Assembly (NCBI GenBank): GCA_025463055.1
Contig: JAOAPV010000012.1
Location: 1 to 47,967, forward strand
DNA length: 47,967 bases
Reading direction: 5' to 3'
Source of the DNA: Candidatus Acidiferrum typicum
Lineage (GTDB): Bacteria > Acidobacteriota > Terriglobia > Acidiferrales > UBA7541
In this document: piece by piece, positions 7,970 to 15,944 of the stretch
Position numbering within the stretch: position 1 is the first letter of the stretch
Layout: every line of letters begins with the position of its first letter
The notes under the pieces: generated by a model
Database searches by the model: none
What the model was told of the DNA's origin: nothing
What the model saw: the letters and a program-made list of their open reading frames with translations, nothing else
Made by a program: the position numbers and the translations under genes

Positions 7970-9877
7970 TCAGTTGACCTTCAGCATGACATTGGTCGCA
8001 TGGCTGAGGTTGGCAGACGTACCGGTCACGGTGATGGTGAAGGCTCCTTGCGGTGTGCCGCCCGATTGCGTGGGAGGCGGGGTAGTTGTAGTTAAACTGG
8101 TCGTACTTGAGCTGCTACCTCCACACGAAGTGCACAGCAATGCAATCGGCAGGGCAACCGCCGCGGTCAGGAGAAGACGCTTACGTGGAATACGAGCGAG
8201 TCTCCAAAGCAGCGCACAAACGAGAAGATAGGCGAAGAACCTTGCGAGGAGTTTGGCAAGAAGCCGCGGCGGATCAAATCGGCGCTGCGCAATGGGCGGC
8301 AAGAAGGAACGCGCGGCCGTCGTAATCATCACGCTCGCAATTACGGGATCGTTGCCGTCAAGATTTACCTGTGAGGGCGAAATCGAGCAGGTGCTCGCAG
8401 TGGGCGCGCCGCTGCAGGTCAGTGTCACGATCCCTTTGAATCCGGCGACAGGAGTAACAGAAGCGGTATAGCTGGCGGACTGTCCGGCAGTGATCGAGGC
8501 GTCCGGCGGCGCCGCCGAAATAACGAAGTCAGAAGACGTTGCCGGAGTTAGCGAACCAAGCGCAAGAAGCAGGTTCAGCCGACCGTGTCCCAAGTCCGGC
8601 CCAACGACGTCCGCATTGGCGATCGCGGTGGCAGCCGCGGAATGGGTAATGCTTGGCTGCCTGTTCACCAACAAAGAGGCTCCGCCGGAAACGAACGGGG
8701 CACTAAACGAGGTGCCCCATCCGGCCGCATACGTGGCGAACGGATAAGTGGTGATGATGGCTTCGCCCGGAGCGGCCACAAAAACGATCGCATTCCCATA
8801 GTTGGAGAACGAGGAACGCGTGTCCAGGTCTGAGGTGGAGGCAATGCCCATGACCGCGGTGGTGAACCCGGCTGGATACACGGTAGGGTTCAACTGCGCG
8901 TCGTTCCCCACCGAGGCCGAGCAAACCACCCCGAGCTGATTGGCATAATCGATTGCGGTTTGCAATTCGGGGTCAGGCGAGCTTACTTTGAACTCAAAGC
9001 TCGTATTCACGATTTTCGCGTTGTTCTGGACGGCGTAGTAAATGGCTCGCAGGATATCGGAGAGATAGCCGGTGCCGTCCGAATTGAAAGCCTTCAGTGG
9101 AAGCAGTTTCGCTTGCGGAGCCACCAGGTGGATCACACCCATCACCATGGTGCCGTGGCCAAAGGCGGCGTACTTCGTGTTTTGATCCAGGATGGCTGCT
9201 GAAGACTGGTCCAAAATCGCGGCACTGGACTGGTTTACGATGGCCGGTTGAGGGCAAGTCGAGCCAGAACATGCGGAAGGCGGAAAAGCGGGAAAATCCG
9301 TTGGAGTCAAATCGTTGATCTCGGAAGCACCTTGCTGATTTCGAGTGAAGTCGTAGCCCGGAAGCAGGACGCTCTGCAGCGCCGGGTGGTTAGGATCGAC
9401 GCCCGTATCGATGTCGGCCACGATCCCGGCGCCAGTCACGCTGAACGTATTTTGTGCCTTTGCGACTTGCACGAGTGCCGCCGCCGGTTGATTGACGTAG
9501 CCTTGCTGCACCGACGCGCCGTAATAGATCACAAGGGTAGTGTTCGAGAGTCCGGACGGTACGGCGGTTACCTTGTTTAGTCCGCCGACAATCGAAAGAA
9601 GCTGATCAAGCTCCGCGGCGACAATTCCAGGCGTAGCGCGCAAAGTTGTCAAAAAGAGCGTCGGATCCACGATTGACGGAGTTGTGAGGAGGAAGAGTTG
9701 ATTCAGGCTCCCGTCCAGCCCGCCGACTACCGTACACCCCAACGTCGGCAGCGCGCATAGCTGAGTCAGCGACTGCAGACTAAGAGTCGTGCGGATAATG
9801 AAGCGGTTCTGAGTTGCCGCAGGCGTAAGCTGTGGAAGGGCCAATACCAGACTGAGAACAAATATTCGCCACTTCAT
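7970..9877 (-). CDS. Secreted S8 (subtilisin-like) serine peptidase with Ig-like tail and C-terminal membrane segment
   Basis: The 635-residue protein starts at the ATG at 9877, preceded by GGAGGGAGAG, and has a signal peptide (residues 1-21). A propeptide-like region runs to about 145. The subtilase catalytic domain is complete: Asp157 in DIDTG, His241 in GHGT, oxyanion Asn325 in VGND and Ser390 in GTSFSAP. Just before the His motif lies an exact octapeptide repeat, QSSAAILD twice (216-231). Residues 490-560 form an Ig-like repeat typical of acidobacterial secreted proteins. A hydrophobic basic segment, a lipobox-like LCTSCGG and a Ser/Thr-rich linker follow. It is probably exported and tethered to the envelope. 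Confidence 0.93.
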   Translation of the reverse strand: MKWRIFVLSLVLALPQLTPAATQNRFIIRTTLSLQSLTQLCALPTLGCTVVGGLDGSLNQLFLLTTPSIVDPTLFLTTLRATPGIVAAELDQLLSIVGGLNKVTAVPSGLSNTTLVIYYGASVQQGYVNQPAAALVQVAKAQNTFSVTGAGIVADIDTGVDPNHPALQSVLLPGYDFTRNQQGASEINDLTPTDFPAFPPSACSGSTCPQPAIVNQSSAAILDQSSAAILDQNTKYAAFGHGTMVMGVIHLVAPQAKLLPLKAFNSDGTGYLSDILRAIYYAVQNNAKIVNTSFEFKVSSPDPELQTAIDYANQLGVVCSASVGNDAQLNPTVYPAGFTTAVMGIASTSDLDTRSSFSNYGNAIVFVAAPGEAIITTYPFATYAAGWGTSFSAPFVSGGASLLVNRQPSITHSAAATAIANADVVGPDLGHGRLNLLLALGSLTPATSSDFVISAAPPDASITAGQSASYTASVTPVAGFKGIVTLTCSGAPTASTCSISPSQVNLDGNDPVIASVMITTAARSFLPPIAQRRFDPPRLLAKLLARFFAYLLVCALLWRLARIPRKRLLLTAAVALPIALLCTSCGGSSSSTTSLTTTTPPPTQSGGTPQGAFTITVTGTSANLSHATNVMLKVN

Positions 9878-10206
9878 CGCTCTCCCTCCACATCCTCCAT
9901 GTCGTCCGGTAACGGGCTCACAACTACCGGAATGACGAATCGAATCGGCAGGGAGGGCTGCCCGCCGATTCGCTACAGCTAATAAGGGAAGAAAGGCCAC
10001 CGAAAAATAGATACATTGATTTCCCTACGGACTGAATAAGGTAAAGCCCGGATACTGCGGTCAGGCGATTCCCGGATGCAGGAGAGTGTGCTTTTGGGAT
10101 CGCAGCTTGGCCCTCGTACCCGGGCTTCCGCTGAGAGTTCGCCTAGTTCTGTCACTTTAGCGCAAATGACCTGCCCTCAATGTGTTGGTTCATCGCTCTC
10201 CCTTTT
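9878..10206. other. Intergenic region between small gene and subtilase
   Basis: These 329 bases hold the upstream region of the subtilase gene and the end of the small gene at 10207-10434. Overlapping short frames show no family resemblance or ribosome binding site. No terminator hairpin or repeat was seen. Confidence 0.5.
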
Positions 10207-10434
10207 TCACCCTCTCTGGAACTGGCCACTCGCCTTCGCAACGACGCGGCCGGTATTTCGGACGAAAACGACATAGTCTCCGGGCCAAGACTCGCTCAGT
10301 TTTTCGATACGAGCCTTGGCCGCTCGCAGGCCGCGCGTAGCTCCGATCGTTAACAGCCCGAACTTGGTGACCATTCGACCGATACAGAATTCGTTTGTCC
10401 CTGAATTCAACGGGACAACCCGGCTAGATTCCAT
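10207..10434 (-). CDS. Small conserved protein of unknown function (75 aa)
   Basis: An excellent ribosome binding site, GGGAGGT, sits 8 bases before the ATG at 10434. The C-terminal half, AAKARIEKLSESWPGDYVVF followed by a Thr-Gly turn, resembles a recurrent acidobacterial small-protein pattern. In that pattern a helix with Ala-Lys-x-Arg-Ile is followed by a Pro-Gly-x-Tyr-x-Val-Phe strand and a short hairpin. This is my recollection of the pattern and was not searched. No catalytic motif is visible. The small peptides at 25374-25445 and 44418-44486 look like the N-terminal part of the same type of protein. Function unknown. Confidence 0.65.
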   Translation of the reverse strand: MESSRVVPLNSGTNEFCIGRMVTKFGLLTIGATRGLRAAKARIEKLSESWPGDYVVFVRNTGRVVAKASGQFQRG

Positions 10435-10616
10435 TGAGCGTTACCTCCCTGAGGGCCAGGTCAGATATGCGCTCCGCGCAATCAACGCAAATGGGCCGGG
10501 ACGGTACGCGAAAATATATACACTCTTTACTGTATGCGTGAGCTGCCTAACGACCCGCTGTGCTGTTTGGTTTATTCCACTTACTAGTTGGGTTTACGAC
10601 CGATACTCTGGCCATT

Positions 10617-11744
10617 TCAGTCCATCATTTCTTCGACCATTTTGGCGACGTGAACGGCCACTGCTGGGGCGGCGGTTAGGCCTGGCGACTCCATGCCAAC
10701 TAAGTGGATGGCTTGCGGGACGGCGGGATCGCGGGTGATTACGAAATCGGCGTAGCCTTTGCCTCCTGGCGGGACTAGCTTTGGGCGGAGGCCGGAATAG
10801 CCTAGCTGCAGGTCGGATTCCTGCACTTCTGGCAAGAGCGGTTTTGCGCCTTGGACAAAGTCCGGAATGCTCAGCCGGTCGCGTTCGTAATTGTCTTTCG
10901 CGTCGACGTATCTCGCCGTTGGTCCCAGTAGAACTGTTCCCCACAAGGTCTTTGTGAAATGTACGCCGAGGCTTAACGCGTCCGCGTGCGGTAGGGGATA
11001 AACAAGATTGTTGATCAGCGTACGGCGCGGGCCGCGAATCTCGCAGTATTCGCCGCGCACCGGATAAATTTTCCACGACATGTTCCCGAGCAGGGCGGCG
11101 ACTTCGTCGGCGTATAGCCCGGCGGCGTTGATTATGCAGCGCGCTTCTATTGTTTCGTCTTGCGAGTCCTGTTCATCACCGATCCGGAGGCCGACGCGGA
11201 TGGCGCCAGGGCTAGGTTCGAGCGAAATTACTTTGGCGCGCTGGACGATATTGGCGCCTTGGTCGGCGGCGAGGCGGCCGTAGGTGCGCACGAGATCTTC
11301 GGCGGAGACAATTCCAGTTGAGGGCACGTCGAGGGCAGCCACGCCCGTGATGTGTGGTTCGCGCGCGCGAATTTCGTCAGGCCCGATGAGGCGGAGGCCT
11401 TCGACACCGTTGTCTTCGCCATTCTTCTTTAGCGCGAGTAGCGCGGGCTCTTCGTGCGCGTCTGCGGCTACGACGAGCTTGCCCGTGTGGCGGAAGGGCA
11501 CATTGTGCTTGGCGCAGAATTCGTACATCAAGCGATTGCCTTCGATGCAGAGCCGCGCCTTCAGGGAATTTTTCGGGTAATAGATGCCGGAATGAATCAC
11601 GCCGCTGTTGCGCGTGCTGGTGGCCATGCCGAGCTTCGGATTTTGCTCGACGAGGAAAACGTCGTCAGAGCGCTGCGAAACCGCGTGGGCGATGGCGCTG
11701 CCGATTACGCCGCCGCCGATGATGAGGATGTTGGCCTGGTCCAT
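10617..11744 (-). CDS. FAD-dependent oxidoreductase, L-2-hydroxyglutarate oxidase-like
   Basis: The 375-residue protein opens with a Rossmann dinucleotide motif, IIGGGVIGSAIA (residues 7-18), and has the DAO-family architecture. The segments NSGVIHSGIYYP, LCIEGNRLMYEFC, TGKLVVA and PVRGEYCEI match the L-2-hydroxyglutarate dehydrogenase/oxidase (LhgO/L2HGDH) branch. At 375 residues it is shorter than E. coli LhgO, so a related 2-hydroxyacid or amino-acid substrate is possible. The C-terminal GMESPGLTAAPAVA segment contacts the flavin in the family. It lies downstream of the Tat-exported hydrolase gene, separated by a hairpin. No electron-acceptor gene is adjacent. Confidence 0.85.
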   Translation of the reverse strand: MDQANILIIGGGVIGSAIAHAVSQRSDDVFLVEQNPKLGMATSTRNSGVIHSGIYYPKNSLKARLCIEGNRLMYEFCAKHNVPFRHTGKLVVAADAHEEPALLALKKNGEDNGVEGLRLIGPDEIRAREPHITGVAALDVPSTGIVSAEDLVRTYGRLAADQGANIVQRAKVISLEPSPGAIRVGLRIGDEQDSQDETIEARCIINAAGLYADEVAALLGNMSWKIYPVRGEYCEIRGPRRTLINNLVYPLPHADALSLGVHFTKTLWGTVLLGPTARYVDAKDNYERDRLSIPDFVQGAKPLLPEVQESDLQLGYSGLRPKLVPPGGKGYADFVITRDPAVPQAIHLVGMESPGLTAAPAVAVHVAKMVEEMMD

Positions 11745-11834
11745 GGGAACTCGACGGTAGACAGTTTACAGTCGAAGGCCAGAGAAGAAAAAGAGCTAAC
11801 CTAAGCGCGCGACTAAAGCGTGCGTGGGAAAAGC

Positions 11835-11862
11835 CGCAGGGCTACGAAGACTTCGCCCTGCG
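11835..11862 (-). terminator. Hairpin between hydrolase and oxidoreductase genes
   Basis: CGCAGGGC at 35-42 pairs with GCCCTGCG at 55-62 (offsets from 11800). On the minus strand the stem is followed by GCTTTTCC, a weak T-tract, so it may terminate the gene ending at 11885. It could instead be a REP-like palindrome. Confidence 0.45.
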
Positions 11863-11884
11863 CTACAGGTCTTCGCGCTCGGGG

Positions 11885-13066
11885 TTAGTCGCTGGTTCCG
11901 ATTTCGTCGAGGTAGGGAGCGCACTCGACGAGTTTGGATTCGGTGCCGTCGTGCACGGCGTACATGGCGCGCTTGCTCGGCTCATATCCATTGCGCCACA
12001 GAGAGGCGGCGCCGTGCTGGCCGTCTTTATTTATCGCATAGAAGTAGATGTGAAAGGTGGCGAGCTTCTTTTTGTCGTTGCTGTAATTGCGCGCGACGCG
12101 GGCCATGGCTTCGAGGCAGGCGTCCTTCGGAGACATGCCTTTGCGCATCATTTCCACAATGGTGTGGCCGCCGCAGATCTTGATGTTTTCTTCGCCTTTG
12201 CCCGTGGAGCCGGCGGCGCCTACTTCATTATCGACGTAGCAGCCGGCGCCGATGATGGGAGAATCGCCAACGCGGCCAGGAATTTTCCAGGCGAGGCCAG
12301 AGGTCGTAGTGGTCGCGGAGATGTCGCCTTTTTCGTTTACGGCCATGCACGGGATCGTGCCGGTCGGCGGATCCGTGATAACTCGCTGCGCGTAAGCGAG
12401 CAATGCCTGATCTTCCGGCGTGTCCTCGAAGATACTGGACATTTTGTCTTTCCACTCCGGGCTGTCGATGCCCGGCCGCCAGTTGAACGAAGTGGACGCT
12501 TTCCAGGCGAGCCAAATTTTGCGCGAGTGTTCGGTGAGGAGATTCATCTCTTCAAATCCTTCGTCCACCGCGAAGCGCCGCGCGCCATCGCCCACGATCA
12601 TCACGTGGTTGGTGCGCTCCATCACCGTTTTCGCAAGGCGCGAAACATTTTTGATGCGACGCACGGATGCTACGGAACCGGCGCGGTGCGTGGGCCCGTG
12701 CATCACGCTGGCGTCGAGTTCCACTTCGCCCTGCTCGTTGGGCAGACCGCCGTATCCGACGGAGTCGTCGTTGGGATCGTCTTCGACTATGGTGACCGCC
12801 GCAACAACGGCGTCCAGCGTGTCGCCGCCCTTCTTGAGAATGTCCATGCCTCGGCCGAGTGCGTTCACTCCGTTGGCACTGGAGATGATGAGCGGCCGTT
12901 TACCCTGCGCGGCGGGTGCAGCAGGGCGAACCCCATTGCCGACGCTTGGCGTAAGACCGCTAGCCGCCGCTGCAGGCGTCGTACGTTCGAACAAGTTGGC
13001 TATGCCCGCGGCAGCGCTGCCGGCAAGCGAAGTAAGAAAGAATTTACGGCGTGACCACAAACTCAT
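11885..13066 (-). CDS. Tat-exported N(4)-(beta-N-acetylglucosaminyl)-L-asparaginase/isoaspartyl peptidase family (Ntn hydrolase)
   Basis: The ATG at 13066 has GGAGG upstream and opens MSLWSRRKFFLTS, a twin-arginine signal ending near AAAASG (residue 36). The 393-residue protein follows the glycosylasparaginase order: GVNALGRGMDILKKGGDTLDAVVAAV, DDSVGYGGLPNEQGEVELDA, then the processing region and GLAWKIPGRVGDSPIIGAG. The expected nucleophile is Thr237 in PTGTIPCMAVN. Classical glycosylasparaginases cleave at Asp-Thr (HDT), but here the preceding residues are Thr-Gly. The site is therefore Gly-Thr, as in isoaspartyl aminopeptidases. It should cleave itself into two chains and hydrolyse asparagine-linked amides outside the cytoplasm. 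Confidence 0.9.
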   Translation of the reverse strand: MSLWSRRKFFLTSLAGSAAAGIANLFERTTPAAAASGLTPSVGNGVRPAAPAAQGKRPLIISSANGVNALGRGMDILKKGGDTLDAVVAAVTIVEDDPNDDSVGYGGLPNEQGEVELDASVMHGPTHRAGSVASVRRIKNVSRLAKTVMERTNHVMIVGDGARRFAVDEGFEEMNLLTEHSRKIWLAWKASTSFNWRPGIDSPEWKDKMSSIFEDTPEDQALLAYAQRVITDPPTGTIPCMAVNEKGDISATTTTSGLAWKIPGRVGDSPIIGAGCYVDNEVGAAGSTGKGEENIKICGGHTIVEMMRKGMSPKDACLEAMARVARNYSNDKKKLATFHIYFYAINKDGQHGAASLWRNGYEPSKRAMYAVHDGTESKLVECAPYLDEIGTSD

Positions 13067-13248
13067 AGCGCCTCCATTTTTACGTGCGCGCCAATATACA
13101 ACAACCACGCCGGTGTACACATTCGAGCTTGCAGCTTCGCGGCTGGAAATGAAGTTGGAGTTGGAACTTTCGAGTTGGGAGTTTGCAGTTCGAGGTTCGA
13201 ACGGTGGGAGTTCAAAAAACAGAACGGTCTTGCGCGAGGCTTCTTGAA

Positions 13249-14229
13249 CTAAGCGAAGAGCACGCCTTTGGGCGAGCGGGGTTTCTGGTTCGAATCGTGA
13301 TGCGCCCACCACTGCTGCCAAGCCTGCGCATTGTTGCCCAGCACCTCGCCGGTGATCAGCCTGAGCGCGCCGTAGACCCAGCCGCGCGTATCCGAATCGA
13401 GCGCATCATCATCAAGAAAATTCAGCAGATCAGGCACAGCCGCAAAACGCTGTTGATGCGTGAGCATTCCAGACTCGGCGATGCCGACGGCAGCACGCTG
13501 CCGCACTCGCGGAGAAGGATCATGCGCGAAGCGATCCAGCAGCGGATCGACCGCGCCATCCGTACCGAGCATCGCGAGACCTTCGACGGCCCAGAAGCGG
13601 GTTTGCTCGTCGCGGTCACGCGCGAAGGCGAGCAGGTAGGTCAGCACAAGTTTCGGCTGCACGCCGCGATTGCCTAACGCGCCGAGCCGCCACAGGCCGA
13701 ATGGGCGCTCGGCGGGATCTTTGCGAATTAGTTTCACGAGGCGCGCTACCGTTCGCGGCGATTTGCTGAGATTGTTTGCGGCAAGATCGACTTCGATGGC
13801 GGCGCCGCGGACGCGCAGGTCTTCGGATTTCAGCGCGGTGAGCACGAGGTCAAATAGGCGATCGGTATTTTGCAGGCGGCCGCGCCAGCTTTCTGCGTTT
13901 TGGCCGATCAGATCCAGGGAGCCTTGCTGCCTGCGGATCGCAAGTGCTAGCAATTGCTCGGCTTGCTGCTGCGGCGTCATGCGCGTGAGCTCGGCGAATT
14001 CGGCGTTCACGGCGTCGGCGGTGGGCTGGGATACGGCTGCACTTGCCTTTGCGAGGTCGCCGGCTCGGAGTGCGGCCCAGACGGCCTTGAGGTGGCCGAG
14101 TTCGAAACCGGCTAAGCCGGAAAGTACGGCCAAGACCAGGAACGCCAGGGCGTACCAGCGCAGGATGCTGAGCGTGAGTGGGCGGGAGTCGCCTTTGTGC
14201 AGATTCTGCGGATTGTGCGGAGCTGCCAC
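13249..14229 (-). CDS. Membrane-anchored HEAT-repeat protein
   Basis: The 326-residue protein has one membrane helix near residues 24-44 (LRWYALAFLVLAVLSGLAGF), leaving a long soluble part. Residues 125-290 contain HEAT/PBS-lyase-like helical repeats, seen as DLRVRGAAIEVDLA, DEQTRFWAVEGLAMLG, SPRVRQRAAVGIAESG and DSDTRGWVYGALRLITG. Each pairs an Arg-rich turn with an Ala-rich helix. Such repeats make protein-binding scaffolds. No enzymatic motif is seen. The C-terminus ends WQQWWAHHDSN, an aromatic pattern often found at the end of acidobacterial HEAT proteins. It shares direction with the upstream and downstream minus-strand genes, but gaps of over 100 bases argue against tight coupling. Confidence 0.8.
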   Translation of the reverse strand: MAAPHNPQNLHKGDSRPLTLSILRWYALAFLVLAVLSGLAGFELGHLKAVWAALRAGDLAKASAAVSQPTADAVNAEFAELTRMTPQQQAEQLLALAIRRQQGSLDLIGQNAESWRGRLQNTDRLFDLVLTALKSEDLRVRGAAIEVDLAANNLSKSPRTVARLVKLIRKDPAERPFGLWRLGALGNRGVQPKLVLTYLLAFARDRDEQTRFWAVEGLAMLGTDGAVDPLLDRFAHDPSPRVRQRAAVGIAESGMLTHQQRFAAVPDLLNFLDDDALDSDTRGWVYGALRLITGEVLGNNAQAWQQWWAHHDSNQKPRSPKGVLFA

Positions 14230-14900
14230 GAATTGTGCCTTTGGCCCTCAGTACAGCGGCGTGCAGGCACAAGGTAGAGGTGGCGGCGGACCGCAACAAT
14301 GGTACGGGAAGCCAGCCGTCCGGTACGCGAGGGTAAGTCACGTAAGACTTGCATTTGCTTCGACATAGGGGCACGCGGGAGGGGGTAAGAGAGCGCGGAC
14401 TAGAGGCCCGTCCCGATGGGCAGGGTCGTGGGTGGCTCGAAGGATCGGGAGGCTCGCGTCGCGCGGTGCTTTCGCTGCTTGGACGTGCTTGGCGAGCTTG
14501 GGTCTGGCCCCGCCGGGTCCTGCGCATCGGTAAGTCGTCGCGCCGACCGGCGGCGCTTCTGCGTATACCCCACCCCCCTGTTCTGGCAAAAGAGGCTGTA
14601 AGCTGCTGAAAACAAACGGCACGGGTGCGAAAAAGAGAGGCAAGAGAGAATAAGAGGCGGCAGGTTGATGAAAACATAGGGCTTGTGAGTAACGTCGTCC
14701 CATCCAGAGACTTGTGACCGGCTCCCTCGGCTGTGATCGGCATGGGGGGTACCACCCCCGTCGCGATAGAAAGAGTGCGGAAGCTACTGAAAATAGGGGA
14801 GATAGTGGAGTCCCGTTGCGGAAAAGAGTGCGTAACTGCATGAAACTGCTGGGGTTGCAGGGATGTAATAGGGAGGAAAGGACTTGGGCGGTTTCTTCGA
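14230..14900. other. Non-coding stretch with low-complexity palindromes
   Basis: Several open frames cover this region on both strands, but their translations are rich in Arg, Ser and Pro with no family resemblance or ribosome binding site. It contains a GGGGG-TACCA-CCCCC hairpin at 14744-14758 and the degenerate repeats listed separately. I see no gene here. Confidence 0.6.
14586..14855 (+). repeat. Four degenerate copies of an A/G-rich intergenic repeat
   Basis: A shared core of the type AAGAG-x-G-(C)-x-AAGCT-x-CTGAAAA occurs at about 14588-14616, 14646-14679, 14769-14797 and 14820-14854, at spacings that are roughly multiples of 50-62 bases. Examples are AAGCTGCTGAAAAC and AAGCTACTGAAAAT. 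The copies are imperfect and explain the spurious Phe/Ser/Leu-rich translations on the minus strand. Confidence 0.55.
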
Positions 14901-15190
14901 GCTGACATGGAGGAGTGTATCACAGGGCTGGACGTTTAGCAATAGTAAACTTGGGCTTGAGGCCTATGAGTCGTGCCGGTGGCCTTGAAAGATGCAACCG
15001 TGCATTGGTCGCGAGCGCCCTTGCTTCCGCCACCGTTGTTTCTTGGCGTCCGGCACGATACGGAATCTGCGGTATCGATTGAGGCGCTGGGCGAGGACAT
15101 AGACTGCAGGTGCTTTAAAGTGGCGTGCTTGAAGCTTTGGGCGCGCTCAGATCTCCAGGGCGGCTTCTTACGAGGTCGCCCTTTTTATTT
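14900..15190 (+). ncRNA. Candidate structured RNA upstream of an orphan terminator
   Basis: A strong plus-strand terminator at 15157-15190 has no plus-strand gene before it for more than 7 kb. The preceding 200 bases contain strong secondary structure. TCGTGCCGG at 14969-14977 pairs with CCGGCACGA near 15051-15059. Inside this, ATGCA and TGCAT close a 4-base loop near 14990-15004. Just downstream, CGATAC and GTATCG form another stem near 15056-15078. I found no match to tmRNA, RNase P, SRP or an obvious 6S layout. A GTG frame at 14973 crosses the terminator and has no family resemblance. The 5' end is a guess. Confidence 0.35.
15157..15190 (+). terminator. Strong intrinsic terminator on plus strand
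   Basis: AGGGCGGCTTC at 15157-15167 pairs with GAGGTCGCCCT at 15172-15182 (11 pairs including two G-U) around a TTAC loop, followed by TTTTATTT. The other strand lacks a T-tract, so the signal is directional. Confidence 0.85.
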
Positions 15191-15286
15191 GGGGACACCT
15201 TCAGAACGTTTTCAGGAGGTGTCGGATATTGAATTGGACCGGCGACAGCCGCATCTTGAAACGCGCAACGAGGCCCATCACCCCTT

Positions 15287-15907
15287 CTATTCGTTTAGGC
15301 TTTTTAGGGTCGCAATAGTCGCCTCCGCGTTCCTCTTGACGGCGGGGTCGATGGTTTTGTCGCGAACACTCGTGACGTAACGCTTGGCTGTTTCCAGGTT
15401 GACCCACGACGCATTTTCAGTACAGTCGATCAGCCATTGCGCCGGGCCAGTCGATTCTTTGCCCCTCGCTCCGTCGCTGCCGAGTTCCCAGTGCTTATCT
15501 GTAAGCACAAGAGCGAACCTGACTACAGGGCCTTTCAAAAGTAACACTCCGTGCTCGCCACGCTTTAGGGAGGGTCGGAAATGTAGTGACGAATCCAATT
15601 GCCCAACCTCGTTCGTGGTCACGGACACCTCTGTCCAGTTCTCGGCGCGGGCCGTCTCTTCGACACTGTCAGCTTCTCTGCTCCGAATGACATGAACCAC
15701 TTTGTTGAGAGGAGGTGGAGTAGATCGAACGAAAAACTTGCTCGCCTTGTACCAGCCATCGGGAGTCAACCTTCCGCCGTCGGTTTCCATCTTCCAAAAC
15801 TCCGCAACGACGTCCTTCGGCGATCGAGGTGGTGCCGTGGGAACTTGAGCGAATGAAAGTATCGTCAGAAGTCCAAACAGAACCACAAGCTTAAGAGCTC
15901 TCAACAT
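15287..15907 (-). CDS. Secreted protein of unknown function
   Basis: The ATG at 15907 is preceded by GGGGAGG at good spacing and opens a signal peptide (MLRALKLVVLFGLLTILSFAQ). A TTG start 18 bases upstream is possible but lies on the ribosome binding site. The mature part, about 185 residues, begins with a Pro-rich stretch, then PKDVVAEFWKMETDGGRLTPDGW. This recalls a small-molecule-sensing or stress-related 'lumazine/NTF2-like' opening, but I cannot assign a family. It contains a pair of Cys-free beta-rich segments and a C-terminal helical region. It is followed 37 bases upstream by the large IPT protein gene on the same strand, so co-transcription is possible. Confidence 0.8.
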   Translation of the reverse strand: MLRALKLVVLFGLLTILSFAQVPTAPPRSPKDVVAEFWKMETDGGRLTPDGWYKASKFFVRSTPPPLNKVVHVIRSREADSVEETARAENWTEVSVTTNEVGQLDSSLHFRPSLKRGEHGVLLLKGPVVRFALVLTDKHWELGSDGARGKESTGPAQWLIDCTENASWVNLETAKRYVTSVRDKTIDPAVKRNAEATIATLKSLNE

Positions 15908-15944
15908 AGAGGGGTGCCTCCCCAAGTAAAGCGGCGTATCTTTA

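Noticed and set aside
11951-13054. 367-codon plus-strand frame opposite the Ntn hydrolase
   Set aside because: The minus-strand gene has catalytic motifs, a Tat signal and a ribosome binding site; this frame has none.
13270-13305. tRNA T-arm-like GGTTCGAATC
   Set aside because: Lies inside the end of the HEAT-repeat coding sequence and lacks acceptor, D and anticodon stems.
13850-14923. 357-codon minus-strand frame upstream of the HEAT gene
   Set aside because: Ser/Arg/Pro-rich, overlaps the start of the HEAT gene in another frame and runs through degenerate repeats.
14973-15380. GTG-initiated plus-strand frame of 135 codons
   Set aside because: Runs through a strong terminator, has no ribosome binding site and no recognisable domain; the region looks like structured RNA.
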